From Paraburkholderia guartelaensis (GTDB lineage: Bacteria; Pseudomonadota; Gammaproteobacteria; Burkholderiales; Burkholderiaceae): a stretch of 64,000 nt of DNA. The stretch is taken from positions 62,001 to 126,000 of the forward strand of contig NZ_SMOD01000019.1 of NCBI RefSeq assembly GCF_004353905.1, read 5' to 3'. Position 1 is the first letter of the stretch. Each line of letters starts with the position of its first letter. Under the pieces are notes generated by a model, which was not told the origin of the DNA, did not search any database, and saw only the letters and a program-made list of their open reading frames with translations. This document shows positions 34,742-42,982 of the stretch, piece by piece. The translations under genes and the position numbers were made by a program.

Positions 34742-34777
34742 AAAAAAATCCCCGGTCGGACTGTGTCACGACCGGGG
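34742..34777 (-). terminator. Intrinsic terminator (minus strand)
   Basis: A 9-bp stem CCCCGGTCG/CGACCGGGG is followed on the minus strand by A then seven T residues. Confidence 0.75.
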
Positions 34778-34901
34778 GTCACAAGGCTCGCCTGTTCTCA
34801 AGAGGCAATCCCACCTTACGTCCGCAAAATTGCGTCCGCAATCGGAAAAAAAACCTGGTGCGCCTGGCACCCGAAGGGCGCTAGTGTTCTCATTCGCGCG
34901 C

Positions 34902-34930
34902 AAAAAAAATCCCGGCCATCTCTGGCCGGG
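34902..34930 (-). terminator. Intrinsic terminator (minus strand)
   Basis: An 8-bp stem CCCGGCCA/TGGCCGGG with a 4-base loop is followed on the minus strand by A and eight T residues. Confidence 0.8.
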
Positions 34931-35172
34931 CAATGAGAATACACCGTGCGCTCCGGGGAACGAAACGCCCATCAACGTTACCCGCGGGGCGTGCGGGCGG
35001 CAACACTTCCGCATTACCTGCAATTACTGACGTCTGCCTTTCTTGCCGCGCCCAGCGTGCGGCATGGCAGGCCGGATTCGCCGTGTGGCGGGCCTTTCCG
35101 TCAAATTGATTCGCATGCCGAATGATATCAGGGCAAGCGCACGCGCATGGCGAAGTAAGGCGCCGAAATGCG

Positions 35173-35208
35173 CCGAGGCCGGTCTCCCTTGGGGAAGACC
35201 GGCCTCGG
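35173..35208 (-). terminator. Hairpin downstream of the 105-aa exported protein
   Basis: A perfect 13-bp stem (CCGAGGCCGGTCT and its complement) with a 10-base loop lies 61 bp after the stop codon at 35269. There is no T tract, so it may be a 3'-end stabiliser or a factor-dependent end. A second 8-bp hairpin lies at 35221-35241. Confidence 0.5.
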
Positions 35209-35268
35209 TGTGCCGCTTCAGCCGCCTTCGGCGAAGGCGGCCCTTAGATCACGCGTGCGTCACGCGGA

Positions 35269-35586
35269 TCAGTAACGCGGCGGGGGCGGCGGACGATGGT
35301 CGTCGTCGCGGTAGTGCGGGGGGCCCGGATCGCGCGGGTGATGGTGCATCCACTCGTCGTGTTCCCAATAGCGGTGGCCGTCGTAATAACGGTTGTCGTG
35401 CCAGCCGATCGAGACGTGCGCGTCCACCGGCATCATGTGCGGTTGACCGTATTGCGGCGCCGATTCGGCACGCAGCCCATACGGTGCGGATTGAGCGAAG
35501 GCGCTCGATGCGCCCATCAATGCGCCGCCGGCGATCAGTGCTGCGGCGATGGCGCGGGCGGGGGTCTTCCAGCTCTTCGTGTTCAT
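35269..35586 (-). CDS. Small exported His/Pro-rich protein
   Basis: A 105-aa protein with a signal peptide (MNTKSWKTPARAIAAALIAG, cleavage after AFA near residue 31). The mature part is rich in His, Asp, Tyr, Trp and Pro (WHDNRYYDGHRYWEHDEWMHHH, ending PPPPPRY). The His/Asp density suggests metal binding, but this is a guess. Similar short exported proteins occur in Burkholderia with no known role. The ATG at 35586 has a strong GAGGAGG site. Confidence 0.7.
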   Translation of the reverse strand: MNTKSWKTPARAIAAALIAGGALMGASSAFAQSAPYGLRAESAPQYGQPHMMPVDAHVSIGWHDNRYYDGHRYWEHDEWMHHHPRDPGPPHYRDDDHRPPPPPRY

Positions 35587-35728
35587 GAGTTACCTCCTCG
35601 TTGGTTGCGTCGTCAGTCACGCGGCATCGGGATGCCTTTGTGTTGCGACCACGGTTCAAAGCTTATCGGCCTGGAGCGGAGGAAAACGTGACCACTTGTA
35701 AGCTTTCGTTTCATACGATTCTTCATGC

Positions 35729-35753
35729 AAAAAAAGCCGATCTAACACTCGGC
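35729..35753 (-). terminator. Intrinsic terminator after the acyl-CoA synthetase gene
   Basis: On the minus strand GCCGA-loop-TCGGC is followed by seven T residues. It lies 145 bp beyond the synthetase stop codon and probably ends that transcript. The remainder of the 35587-35897 gap shows no gene. Confidence 0.6.
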
Positions 35754-35831
35754 CCTTGATGCAAAAAGGATTAAGCGCCACACCTGACAATCGGGAACAA
35801 GCCGTAGGGGGTCGGGTTGTCAACTGACGTT

Positions 35832-35861
35832 ACATTCGGGCGACGTGGGCCGCCCGAATGT
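35832..35861 (-). other. Strong 11-bp hairpin in the 3' region of the acyl-CoA synthetase gene
   Basis: ACATTCGGGCG pairs perfectly with CGCCCGAATGT around an 8-base loop, 37 bp after the stop codon. It has no T tract and may protect the mRNA 3' end. Confidence 0.5.
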
Positions 35862-35897
35862 GTCACGTGTACCGGCCAGCAGGTCACACTGTCGTTC

Positions 35898-37568
35898 TTA
35901 CCGAGGTGTTTTCGGCGCGGGTTGTGAGCCAGCCACGTCGATCGCGCTTTGCGAACCTAGTTGCGCGCGCAACTCATATTTCTGGATCTTGCCCGTTGCG
36001 GTGCGCGGCAGTTCGCCGAATCGCACGGCGCGCGGCACCTTGAAGTGTGCGAGAAAGAGACGGCAGTGCGCGATGATTTCCTCGGCCGTGGCGCTCGCGC
36101 CGGGCCGCAGTTCGACGAACGCGCAAGGCACTTCGCCCCACTTCGGGTCGGGCATCGCCACGACGGCGGCGAGCGCGACGGCCGGATGGCGATACAGCGT
36201 GTCTTCCACCTCGATGCTCGAAATGTTCTCGCCGCCCGAGATGATGATGTCCTTGCTGCGGTCGGTAATGCGCACGTAGCCGTCGGGCGTCATCACGCCG
36301 AGGTCGCCCGTGTGGAACCACCCGCCGCGGAACGCGTCTTCGGTCGCGCGTTCGTTCTTCAAATAGCCCTTCATGCAGATGTTGCCGCGGAACATGATCT
36401 CGCCGAGCGTTTCGCCGTCGGCGGGCACGGGCTCCATCGTCTGCGCATTGCGCACGCTCACGCCGCTTTGCAGGTGATAGCGCACGCCCTGGCGAGCGGC
36501 GAGTCGCGCCTGTTCCTCGTCGGGCAGCGACTGCCAGCGCGCCTGCACCGCACACACGGCAGCGGGGCCATACACCTCGGTCAGACCATAGACATGCGTG
36601 AGTTCGATACCGATCGCCTTCATCTTCGCGATCACGGCCGGTGCGGGCGGCGCGCCTGCCACCATCGTGCACACCGTGTGCGTGATGCCTTCGCGATACT
36701 CGGCGGGGGCGTCGGCGAGCGCGCCCTGAACGATGGGCGCGCCGCAATAGTGCGTGACGCGCTCGCTGCGAATGAGGTCGAACACGAGCTTCGCGTCGAA
36801 TTTGCGCAGGCACACATTCACGCCCGCGCGCGCGGCGACGGTCCACGCAAAGCACCAGCCGTTGCAGTGAAAGAGCGGCAGCGTCCAGAGGTACACGGCG
36901 TGCTTGGGCATGTCCCATTCGAGGATGTTGCTCACTGCGTTGAGGTACGCGCCGCGATGGTGATAGACCACGCCCTTGGGGTCGCCCGTCGTGCCCGAAG
37001 TGTAGTTCAGCGCAATGGCGTCCCATTCGTTGCGCGGCGGCTCCCAGACGAAGTCGGGATCGCCTTGTTCGAGGAACGCCTCGTAGTCGATTGCGCGCGG
37101 GAAGTACTCAGGGTCTGCGGGCGCGATATCGGCCACGCTGATGATCTTGAGGTTGGGGAATTCGAGTGCCGCGCGCTGCGCGAGCGCCGCGAATTCGGTA
37201 TCGACGATCAACGCCTTCGCTTCGCCATGGCGCAGCATGAACAGCATCGTTGCGACATCGAGTCGCGTATTGAGGGTGTTGAGCACCGCGCCGAGCATGG
37301 GCACGCCGAAGTGCGCCTCGACCATCGCGGGGATGTTGGGCAGGAGCGCCGCCACCGTGTCGCCGCGGCCGATGCCCGCCTGTGTCAGCGCGCTCGCGAG
37401 CCGCCGCGTGCGCGCATAGGTTTCGCGCCAGTTGCGGCGGACGTCGCCGTGGACCACCGCCAGGCGGTCGCCATAGACTTCGGCGGCGCGAGCGATGAAA
37501 TCGATCGGCGTGAGCGGCACATAATTGGCTTCGCGTTGCGCGAGCCCTTCTTCGAACGGGTGCAACAT
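35898..37568 (-). CDS. Acyl-CoA synthetase (AMP-forming)
   Basis: A 556-aa member of the ANL superfamily. Adenylation motifs are intact: YTSGTTGDPKGVVYHHRG (P-loop), HVYGLTEVYGPA, WFHTGDLGVMTPDGYVRITDRSKDIIISGGENIS, and the C-terminal lysine motif LPRTATGKIQKYELR. It activates a carboxylic acid to its CoA thioester with ATP. The sequence is nearest to medium/long-chain acyl-CoA synthetases of the AlkK type, but the substrate is not certain. The ATG at 37568 has a GGAGAC site. It is divergent from a Crp/Fnr regulator, 196 bp away, which may control it. Confidence 0.9.
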   Translation of the reverse strand: MLHPFEEGLAQREANYVPLTPIDFIARAAEVYGDRLAVVHGDVRRNWRETYARTRRLASALTQAGIGRGDTVAALLPNIPAMVEAHFGVPMLGAVLNTLNTRLDVATMLFMLRHGEAKALIVDTEFAALAQRAALEFPNLKIISVADIAPADPEYFPRAIDYEAFLEQGDPDFVWEPPRNEWDAIALNYTSGTTGDPKGVVYHHRGAYLNAVSNILEWDMPKHAVYLWTLPLFHCNGWCFAWTVAARAGVNVCLRKFDAKLVFDLIRSERVTHYCGAPIVQGALADAPAEYREGITHTVCTMVAGAPPAPAVIAKMKAIGIELTHVYGLTEVYGPAAVCAVQARWQSLPDEEQARLAARQGVRYHLQSGVSVRNAQTMEPVPADGETLGEIMFRGNICMKGYLKNERATEDAFRGGWFHTGDLGVMTPDGYVRITDRSKDIIISGGENISSIEVEDTLYRHPAVALAAVVAMPDPKWGEVPCAFVELRPGASATAEEIIAHCRLFLAHFKVPRAVRFGELPRTATGKIQKYELRAQLGSQSAIDVAGSQPAPKTPR

Positions 37569-37764
37569 GGCGGTGTCTCCAGTGTCGATCGCCGATGCCG
37601 GCCTCAAGCCGCGCCGCGGTCAGTCGAAGGTTTGTAGGTATGATTCGCGCTACCGTAGCAGGGCCGCGCACGCCAGTCTGTCGCCGGCGCGACAGAGCGG
37701 GCCGCGACGCACGATCCGCTCGACAAGATCGACCCAAAGATTGACCTAACCCCAGGAAAGCGCG

Positions 37765-38532
37765 ATGTCGCAATCCATTATGCCCCCGGATGGGACACCG
37801 CCCGCCCGCGATTCATGGCGCGAAGGCGAGCGCATCGACGCCGCAAACGCCGCGCGCCTGGCGGCGCTATTCGAGCGGTGCGCTTGGTTCCGCGCGCTCG
37901 CGCCCGAGCATCGCGAGTGGGTGCTGGCGTCCTCGCATGCGCAGGGCTATGCCGCGGGCGCGATCGTCGCCGCGCGCGAAGCGCCCTCCGACTGGTGGCT
38001 CGGCGTGAGTTCCGGCCTCGTGAAGCTGGCGATCTTCAACGCTTCGGGGCGCGGCTGCACGTTCTCGGGCGTGCCGCACGGCGGCTGGTTCGGCGAGGGG
38101 AGCGTGATCAAGCGCGAGCCGCGCAAGTACGACGTGATCGCGCTGCAGCCGTCGCTCGTGATGGCCGTCGCCACCGATACGTTCCACCGGCTCATGGACA
38201 GCAGCCTGCCGTTCAACCGCTTCGTGATCCATCAGCTCAACAATCGCATGGGCGAATTCATCGCGTTGATCCAGAACAGCCGCTTGCTCGACGTGGATGC
38301 ACGCGTTGCGCAGTCGCTCGCGCAGATGTTCAATCCCTATCTTTATCCCGAGACGGGGCGTGCGCTCGACATCTCCCAGGAGGAGATCGGCATGCTGGCG
38401 GGCGCGTCGCGTCAACGGATCAACCAGGCGCTGCAGACGCTCGAGCGCGAGGGGCTCGTCGCGCTCTCGTACAACCGCGTGGACGTGCTCGATCTCGACG
38501 GGCTGCGCGCGTTTGGCCGCGACCAGATCTGA
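37765..38532 (+). CDS. Crp/Fnr-family transcriptional regulator
   Basis: A 255-aa regulator with an N-terminal cyclic-nucleotide-binding-like barrel (residues 40-150, GGWFGEGSVIKREPRKYDVIAL) and a C-terminal winged HTH (LDISQEEIGMLAGASRQRINQALQTLEREGLVAL). There is no Fnr-type cysteine cluster. The Arg/Ser pair that contacts cAMP phosphate in Crp is not in its usual context, so the ligand is unknown. AGGAAAG precedes the ATG at 37765. The adjacent divergent acyl-CoA synthetase is the likely target. Confidence 0.9.
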   Translation: MSQSIMPPDGTPPARDSWREGERIDAANAARLAALFERCAWFRALAPEHREWVLASSHAQGYAAGAIVAAREAPSDWWLGVSSGLVKLAIFNASGRGCTFSGVPHGGWFGEGSVIKREPRKYDVIALQPSLVMAVATDTFHRLMDSSLPFNRFVIHQLNNRMGEFIALIQNSRLLDVDARVAQSLAQMFNPYLYPETGRALDISQEEIGMLAGASRQRINQALQTLEREGLVALSYNRVDVLDLDGLRAFGRDQI

Positions 38533-38651
38533 GGATCGCAGAACTCCTTATCAATCTTGCGGGGAATAGAAGACTCTCTCCTCCGCGAGCCGGTTTTTAG
38601 GCGTGGCCGTGCTGCGTAGACTTTGCTCATCGAATACATACGGAGAGCAAG

Positions 38652-39005
38652 GTGAAAAACGCAATGCTGCGCGCGGCGCTGGTGTCGATGATGGCGATCG
38701 TTCCGGCGGTGCCGTTTGCCCAATCCGCCGACACGCACAACGGCCCGGTAACGCGCGCCCAGGTGCTTCAGGAATTGGTCGATCTGGAGTCGGTGGGGTA
38801 CAACCCGGCTTCGGCGAACGACGCCACTTATCCGGAAGATGTGCAGCGCGCCATGGGCCGGCTTGCCGAAAAGCGCGCCAACGAAGCGCGCGTGGCGCAG
38901 GAGCAGGTCGCGCAATCGGGCTACGGCGCATCGCCCGCGCCCAATACAGAAGCAGGCGCGCCCGCCGCGTCAGGCAGTGAACCGCCCGCTTATCGCCACC
39001 ATTGA
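38652..39005 (+). CDS. DUF4148 exported protein
   Basis: A 117-aa protein with a signal peptide (cleavage after PFA near residue 23) and the DUF4148 core VTRAQVLQELVDLESVGYNP, followed by an Ala/Gly/Pro-rich tail ending YRHH. Paralogues are very common in Burkholderia and have no known function; they are probably periplasmic. The start is a GTG at 38652 with GGAG 8 bp upstream. It converges on the penicillin-binding protein gene with an 8-bp gap. Confidence 0.85.
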   Translation: MKNAMLRAALVSMMAIVPAVPFAQSADTHNGPVTRAQVLQELVDLESVGYNPASANDATYPEDVQRAMGRLAEKRANEARVAQEQVAQSGYGASPAPNTEAGAPAASGSEPPAYRHH

Positions 39006-39013
39006 TTGAGGCG

Positions 39014-40798
39014 CTAGCCGCGCCCTGAGCCGGCCTGGGTGCCGTTGGCACCCTTGGCGTTCTCGGGCCCGGCCGCGACATCGGGCGGCACGCCGAGCAA
39101 CTGGAGCGTGCCCGCCGTCACACCCGAGAACACCGGTCCCGCGACTGTGCCGCCGTAGAACGCCTTGCCCGCCGGATCGTCGATCATGACCGCGACGATC
39201 ACGCGCGGCGCGCTCATCGGCGCCATGCCGACGAATAGCGCCCGATAACGGTTCTTCGCGTAGCCCGCGCCGATCTGCTTGCGCGCGGTGCCGGTCTTGC
39301 CGCCCACCCGATAGCCTTCAACATTGGCGGCGCGCCCCGTGCCGCCGTCGCTCGTCGCCATTTCCAGCATTTTGCGCATGGCGGCTGCCGTGGCCGGTGT
39401 CGTGATCGCGCGTTCCGCAGACGCAGTTGAACTGGCCGCATCGCCTGGCGCTTCGCGCAGCAGCATGGCCGGATGCAGCTTGCCGTCGCCGGCGTAGGCC
39501 GTGTAGATCTGCGCCATCTGCAACAGCGAAGTGGAAAGGCCGTAGCCGTATGCCATCGTCGCCTGCTCGATGGGGCGCCAGCGCGCCCATGGACGCACGC
39601 GGCCAGGCGCCGCGCCAGGGAACGTGACGCCGGGCCGCTGCCCGAGCCCGTACTCCTGATACTTGTCCCAGATCGTTTCTGCGGGAAGATTCAGTGCGAG
39701 CTTGGCGAGTGCGATGTTGCTCGACTTCTGGATCGCCTCCGCCACCGTCATGCGGCCGTGATTCGAGGTGTCGTGGATCGTCGCGAGGCCAATGCGGTAC
39801 GTGCCCGGCGAGGTGTCGATGAGCGTGTTCGCGTTGACCTTGTGCAGGTCCATGGCCAGCGAAACGACCACGGGCTTGATGGTCGAGCCGGGCTCGAACG
39901 TGTCGACCACGGCGCGGTTGCGCAACTGCTTGCCCGTGAGCCGCGTGCGGTCGTTCGGGTCGAACGACGGCCAGTTCGCGAGCGCGAGGATTTCGCCGTT
40001 CTGGGCGTCGAGCACGACGACGCTGCCCGCTTCCGCATGATTCTTCGCCACAGCGGCCTTGAGCTGCGTGTACGCGAGTTGCTGCACGCGGCGGTCGATG
40101 GTGAGCTGCACGGTGTCGCCGTTGCGCGGCTGCACGCGCTCGCTCGGCTCCGAAATGACGCGCCCGAGCCGGTCGCGGATCACCTCGCGCTGGCCCGGCG
40201 TGCCGCGCAGGCGCGCGTTCGCGGCAAGCTCCACGCCTTCCTGGCCGGCGTCTTCGATGTCGGTGAAACCCACCACGTGCGCCGCCGATTCGCCTTCGGG
40301 GTAATAGCGCTTCGAGTCGGCGATCAGGGTGATGCCGCCCATGCCCATCTCGTCGATGTGCGCGGCGGTTTCGGCGTCGACCTGACGCTTGAGCAGCACG
40401 AAAGAGCGGTCGCCGGCAACGCGCCGGTCCATTTCCGCGAGCGGCATGTCGAGCAGACGCGCGAGCGGCGCGTGCGCGGCGGCGTCAAGGAGCCGCGGAT
40501 TCACCCAGACTTCGAAGGTCGCGAGGCTCACGGCCAGCAGCGCGCCGTTGCGGTCGACGATGCGCCCGCGCATGGCGTCGAGCTCCAGCGTGCGCTGGTA
40601 GCGCTTTTGGCCCTGCTTCACGTAAAAGCCGTGATTGGCGACCTGAATCCAGAACGCGCGCCCGGCCAGCGCTGCAAAGGCCGCGAACGTGATGAACACG
40701 ATGAACTTTGAGCGCCACGCGGGCAGGCGCGGTGCAAGCATCGGGTGACGGGTCGCGGTTGCGTGCGGGTCGCGCGGCGGTTTCCTGGAGCGGATCAT
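39014..40798 (-). CDS. Class B penicillin-binding protein (orphan FtsI/PBP3 paralogue)
   Basis: A 594-aa transpeptidase. A transmembrane anchor lies near residues 31-50, then a pedestal domain (MRGRIVDRNGALLAVS). Catalytic motifs are SxxK (STIK, Ser305), SxN (SSN near 363) and KTG (GGKTGTARK near 500). It cross-links peptidoglycan in the periplasm. It lies outside a division/cell-wall (dcw) cluster: no ftsL, murE or mraY is near, so it is likely a second FtsI copy with a specialised role. The ATG at 40798 is used; a TTG 6 bp upstream is possible. Confidence 0.9.
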   Translation of the reverse strand: MIRSRKPPRDPHATATRHPMLAPRLPAWRSKFIVFITFAAFAALAGRAFWIQVANHGFYVKQGQKRYQRTLELDAMRGRIVDRNGALLAVSLATFEVWVNPRLLDAAAHAPLARLLDMPLAEMDRRVAGDRSFVLLKRQVDAETAAHIDEMGMGGITLIADSKRYYPEGESAAHVVGFTDIEDAGQEGVELAANARLRGTPGQREVIRDRLGRVISEPSERVQPRNGDTVQLTIDRRVQQLAYTQLKAAVAKNHAEAGSVVVLDAQNGEILALANWPSFDPNDRTRLTGKQLRNRAVVDTFEPGSTIKPVVVSLAMDLHKVNANTLIDTSPGTYRIGLATIHDTSNHGRMTVAEAIQKSSNIALAKLALNLPAETIWDKYQEYGLGQRPGVTFPGAAPGRVRPWARWRPIEQATMAYGYGLSTSLLQMAQIYTAYAGDGKLHPAMLLREAPGDAASSTASAERAITTPATAAAMRKMLEMATSDGGTGRAANVEGYRVGGKTGTARKQIGAGYAKNRYRALFVGMAPMSAPRVIVAVMIDDPAGKAFYGGTVAGPVFSGVTAGTLQLLGVPPDVAAGPENAKGANGTQAGSGRG

Positions 40799-40827
40799 CG
40801 GCAAGGCGGGGTGGCTGGCAGAGTCAT

Positions 40828-40855
40828 ATTGTAAACATGATGTAATTTAAATGAA
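40828..40855 (-). promoter_or_regulatory. Candidate sigma-70 promoter for the penicillin-binding protein gene
   Basis: On the minus strand TTCATT and TACAAT are separated by 16 bp within an AT-rich patch that ends about 30 bp before the start codon. Only a pattern match. Confidence 0.35.
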
Positions 40856-40952
40856 ATGATAGGTGCGCAAGGTCGCAAGGCAATCGGGCGTGCGTTGCGT
40901 GCCGTCATGCGGCGCGAGCGGTGCAGGGGAGCGGGCGAGGCGCAAAGCGAAA

Positions 40953-40972
40953 CGGGCCGCGAATGCGGCCCG
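40953..40972 (-). terminator. Hairpin terminator after the chemoreceptor gene
   Basis: An 8-bp stem CGGGCCGC/GCGGCCCG with a 4-base loop lies 46 bp beyond the stop codon and is followed on the minus strand by TTTC. Confidence 0.6.
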
Positions 40973-41017
40973 GCGGGTAGACAGGCAAACCGGCGTCGAG
41001 CCGGTATGGCGAGAGCG

Positions 41018-42574
41018 TTACGCGTGCGCGGGCAAGCGGAAGCTCGCGATCGACTCGCGCAGCACGCTTACCTGATCCTTGAGCGAATGGGCGGCGGCGG
41101 CGGCCTCTTCCACGAGCGCCGCGTTCTGCTGCGTCACCTGATCCATCTCGCCCACGGCGCGGTTGACCTGCTCGATACCGGCGCTCTGTTCGCGCGAAGC
41201 GTTGCTGATCTCTTCGAGAATCTCATGCACGCGTCGCACCGATTGCACGATCTCCGTCATCGTCGAGCCCGCGTTGGTCACGAGATGCTGGCCTTCGGTC
41301 ACGGTGCCGGTCGACTTTTCGATCAGCGCCTTGATTTCCTTGGCCGCGGTGGCGGAGCGCTGCGCGAGGCTGCGCACTTCGGCGGCCACTACCGCGAAGC
41401 CGCGACCCTGTTCGCCCGCGCGCGCCGCTTCGACTGCCGCGTTCAGGGCGAGAATGTTGGTCTGGAACGCAATGCCGTCGATCACGCCGATGATGTCGCC
41501 GATCTGCTGCGAGCTCGTCGTGATGTCGCCCATCGTGCGCACCACGTCGTCGACTACGGCGCTGCCGCGCGTCGCGACATCGGCGGCCTGGCTCGCGAGC
41601 GACGCCGCATGCTGGGCGCTATCCGCATTCTGGCGCACATTCGCCGTCATCTGATCCATGCTCGACGCCGTTTGCACGAGGGCCGCCGCCTGTTCCTCGG
41701 TGCGTTGCGAGAGATCCGTGTTGCCCGCCGCAATCTCGTTCGCGCCCACATTGATGTTTTCCGCGCCGCTGCGCACGCGCGAGACGGTTTGCACGAGCGC
41801 TGCCTGCATCGTTGCGAGCGCACGCATCAGGCTGGTCTCGTTCGTGCCCTGCACCTGCAGGCGCAAGGTGAGGTCGCCCTGGGCGATGCGATTGGCCGCG
41901 TCCACCGCGCCTTCCAGTTCGCCGCCGATGCTGCTGCGCACGCTGCGCACCACGAGCACCATCACGGCCGTGGCGGCCCCGCCCAGCAGGAAGGTCACGC
42001 CGAGCCAGCGCATCAGGCTGCCGTAGAACTCGGCGCGCACGTCGTCCATGTACATGCCCGTCACGATCACCCAGTCCCACGGCACGAAGCGGTGGCCGTA
42101 GCTCAGCTTGGGAACGGGCTCGCTGTGGCCGGGCTTGGCCCAGAGGTAGTCGAGGAAGCCGCCGTCCGGGCCGCTCGCGGCATTCACGAGCCCGGTGAAC
42201 ACGTGGGTGCCCGCGGGATCGGTGAAGTCGCTGAGGTTCTTGCCGTCGAGCTCGGGCTTGATCGGGTGCATCAGCATGACCGACTGCGAGTTGTTGATGC
42301 TCAGATAGCCGTCGGTGCTGTAGCGGATCGAGCCGATCACGGTCAGCGCCTGCTTCTGGGCGTCGGCTTCGGGCATGACGTTGCGTTGCGAGAGGCCGTA
42401 GTAGTAGTTGGCGATGCTCGTCGCTTCGTCGACGAGCGTCGTGAGCTGCGCGCGCCGCTCGCGGATCATCGCTTCGCGGCTTTGCCAGGCGCCAAAGGCG
42501 ACGATCAACAGCAGGCCGATCCAGAGGATCGCGATCATCGAGCGGAGCTTTTTGTTGAGGGTCATGTTCTGCAT
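41018..42574 (-). CDS. Methyl-accepting chemotaxis protein
   Basis: A 518-aa chemoreceptor. The first transmembrane helix is at about 14-34, then a periplasmic single-CACHE-like domain (GYLSINNSQSVMLMHPIKPELDGKNLSDFTDP is characteristic), a second helix at about 188-210 and a HAMP segment. The signalling hairpin reads VIDGIAFQTNILALNAAVEAARAGEQGRGFAVVAAEVRSLAQRSA. The sensor type (sCACHE_2) often detects small organic acids, but the ligand is unknown. The start is probably the ATG at 42574; another at 42565 is possible. No pentapeptide CheR tether is present at the C-terminus (it ends RLPAHA). Confidence 0.9.
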   Translation of the reverse strand: MQNMTLNKKLRSMIAILWIGLLLIVAFGAWQSREAMIRERRAQLTTLVDEATSIANYYYGLSQRNVMPEADAQKQALTVIGSIRYSTDGYLSINNSQSVMLMHPIKPELDGKNLSDFTDPAGTHVFTGLVNAASGPDGGFLDYLWAKPGHSEPVPKLSYGHRFVPWDWVIVTGMYMDDVRAEFYGSLMRWLGVTFLLGGAATAVMVLVVRSVRSSIGGELEGAVDAANRIAQGDLTLRLQVQGTNETSLMRALATMQAALVQTVSRVRSGAENINVGANEIAAGNTDLSQRTEEQAAALVQTASSMDQMTANVRQNADSAQHAASLASQAADVATRGSAVVDDVVRTMGDITTSSQQIGDIIGVIDGIAFQTNILALNAAVEAARAGEQGRGFAVVAAEVRSLAQRSATAAKEIKALIEKSTGTVTEGQHLVTNAGSTMTEIVQSVRRVHEILEEISNASREQSAGIEQVNRAVGEMDQVTQQNAALVEEAAAAAHSLKDQVSVLRESIASFRLPAHA

Positions 42575-42982
42575 GGTCGGTCGGTGTTTCACAGGGCTGG
42601 AGCGGTACGACTGGCGATGCGTTGCCGCCAGACTGTGTTTACGGCCCACGCAAACGTGCGCGAGACCCAGGGGGAACCCTGCTTAGGCAGCTTTTCTTCA
42701 TACAAAACAACGACCTTTGACCTGGCTCATATGACGCGCCGCTGAAACACCGGCGATTACGCCGATAAAAGCCACAAATTTCACAGTAACTCCATGATTT
42801 GCCACTCTTTGCAGTGATCGACTGCGGATAGGAATCATTTCCGATATAGTCGCGACTTTGTCCCCGGCCGGCCTGACTTCGAGGCTTGCGATCAAGCCGG
42901 GATGAAGGACCTTTCACAACGATGCGACGCACACGGCGCAGTTCCCGCTGCCGCCCTCATGACGTCCACTGGAGCAACAAGA
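42575..42982. other. Divergent intergenic region between chemoreceptor and phosphonate operon
   Basis: A 408-bp stretch with lower GC between about 42690 and 42860. Three in-frame ATGs for the phosphonate gene lie here (42902, 42959 and 42983). I see no clear promoter pair and no gene. Confidence 0.4.

Larger units (their letters stand above)
34474..35268. other. Gene-free 795 bp rich in hairpins
   Basis: No protein gene is supported. The stretch holds a compact folded element (34626-34683), two minus-strand intrinsic terminators (34742-34777 and 34902-34930) and a 13-bp hairpin (35173-35208). No gene ends just before the two T-tailed terminators, so one or two small minus-strand RNAs of roughly 120-240 nt may come from here. 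Confidence 0.45.

Noticed and set aside
34766..35023. An 85-codon minus-strand frame
   Set aside because: It runs through a complete intrinsic terminator (34902-34930) and has no ribosome site or recognisable domain.
35023..35115. A 30-codon basic peptide ending GRGKKGRRQ on the minus strand
   Set aside because: No ribosome site and no comparison possible; kept only as a curiosity inside the gene-free block.
42735..42770. GCCGATAA on the plus strand, resembling a FliA -10 before the phosphonate operon
   Set aside because: The matching -35 (TAAAG) is absent at 11 bp; only a partial resemblance, and no link to flagella for that operon.
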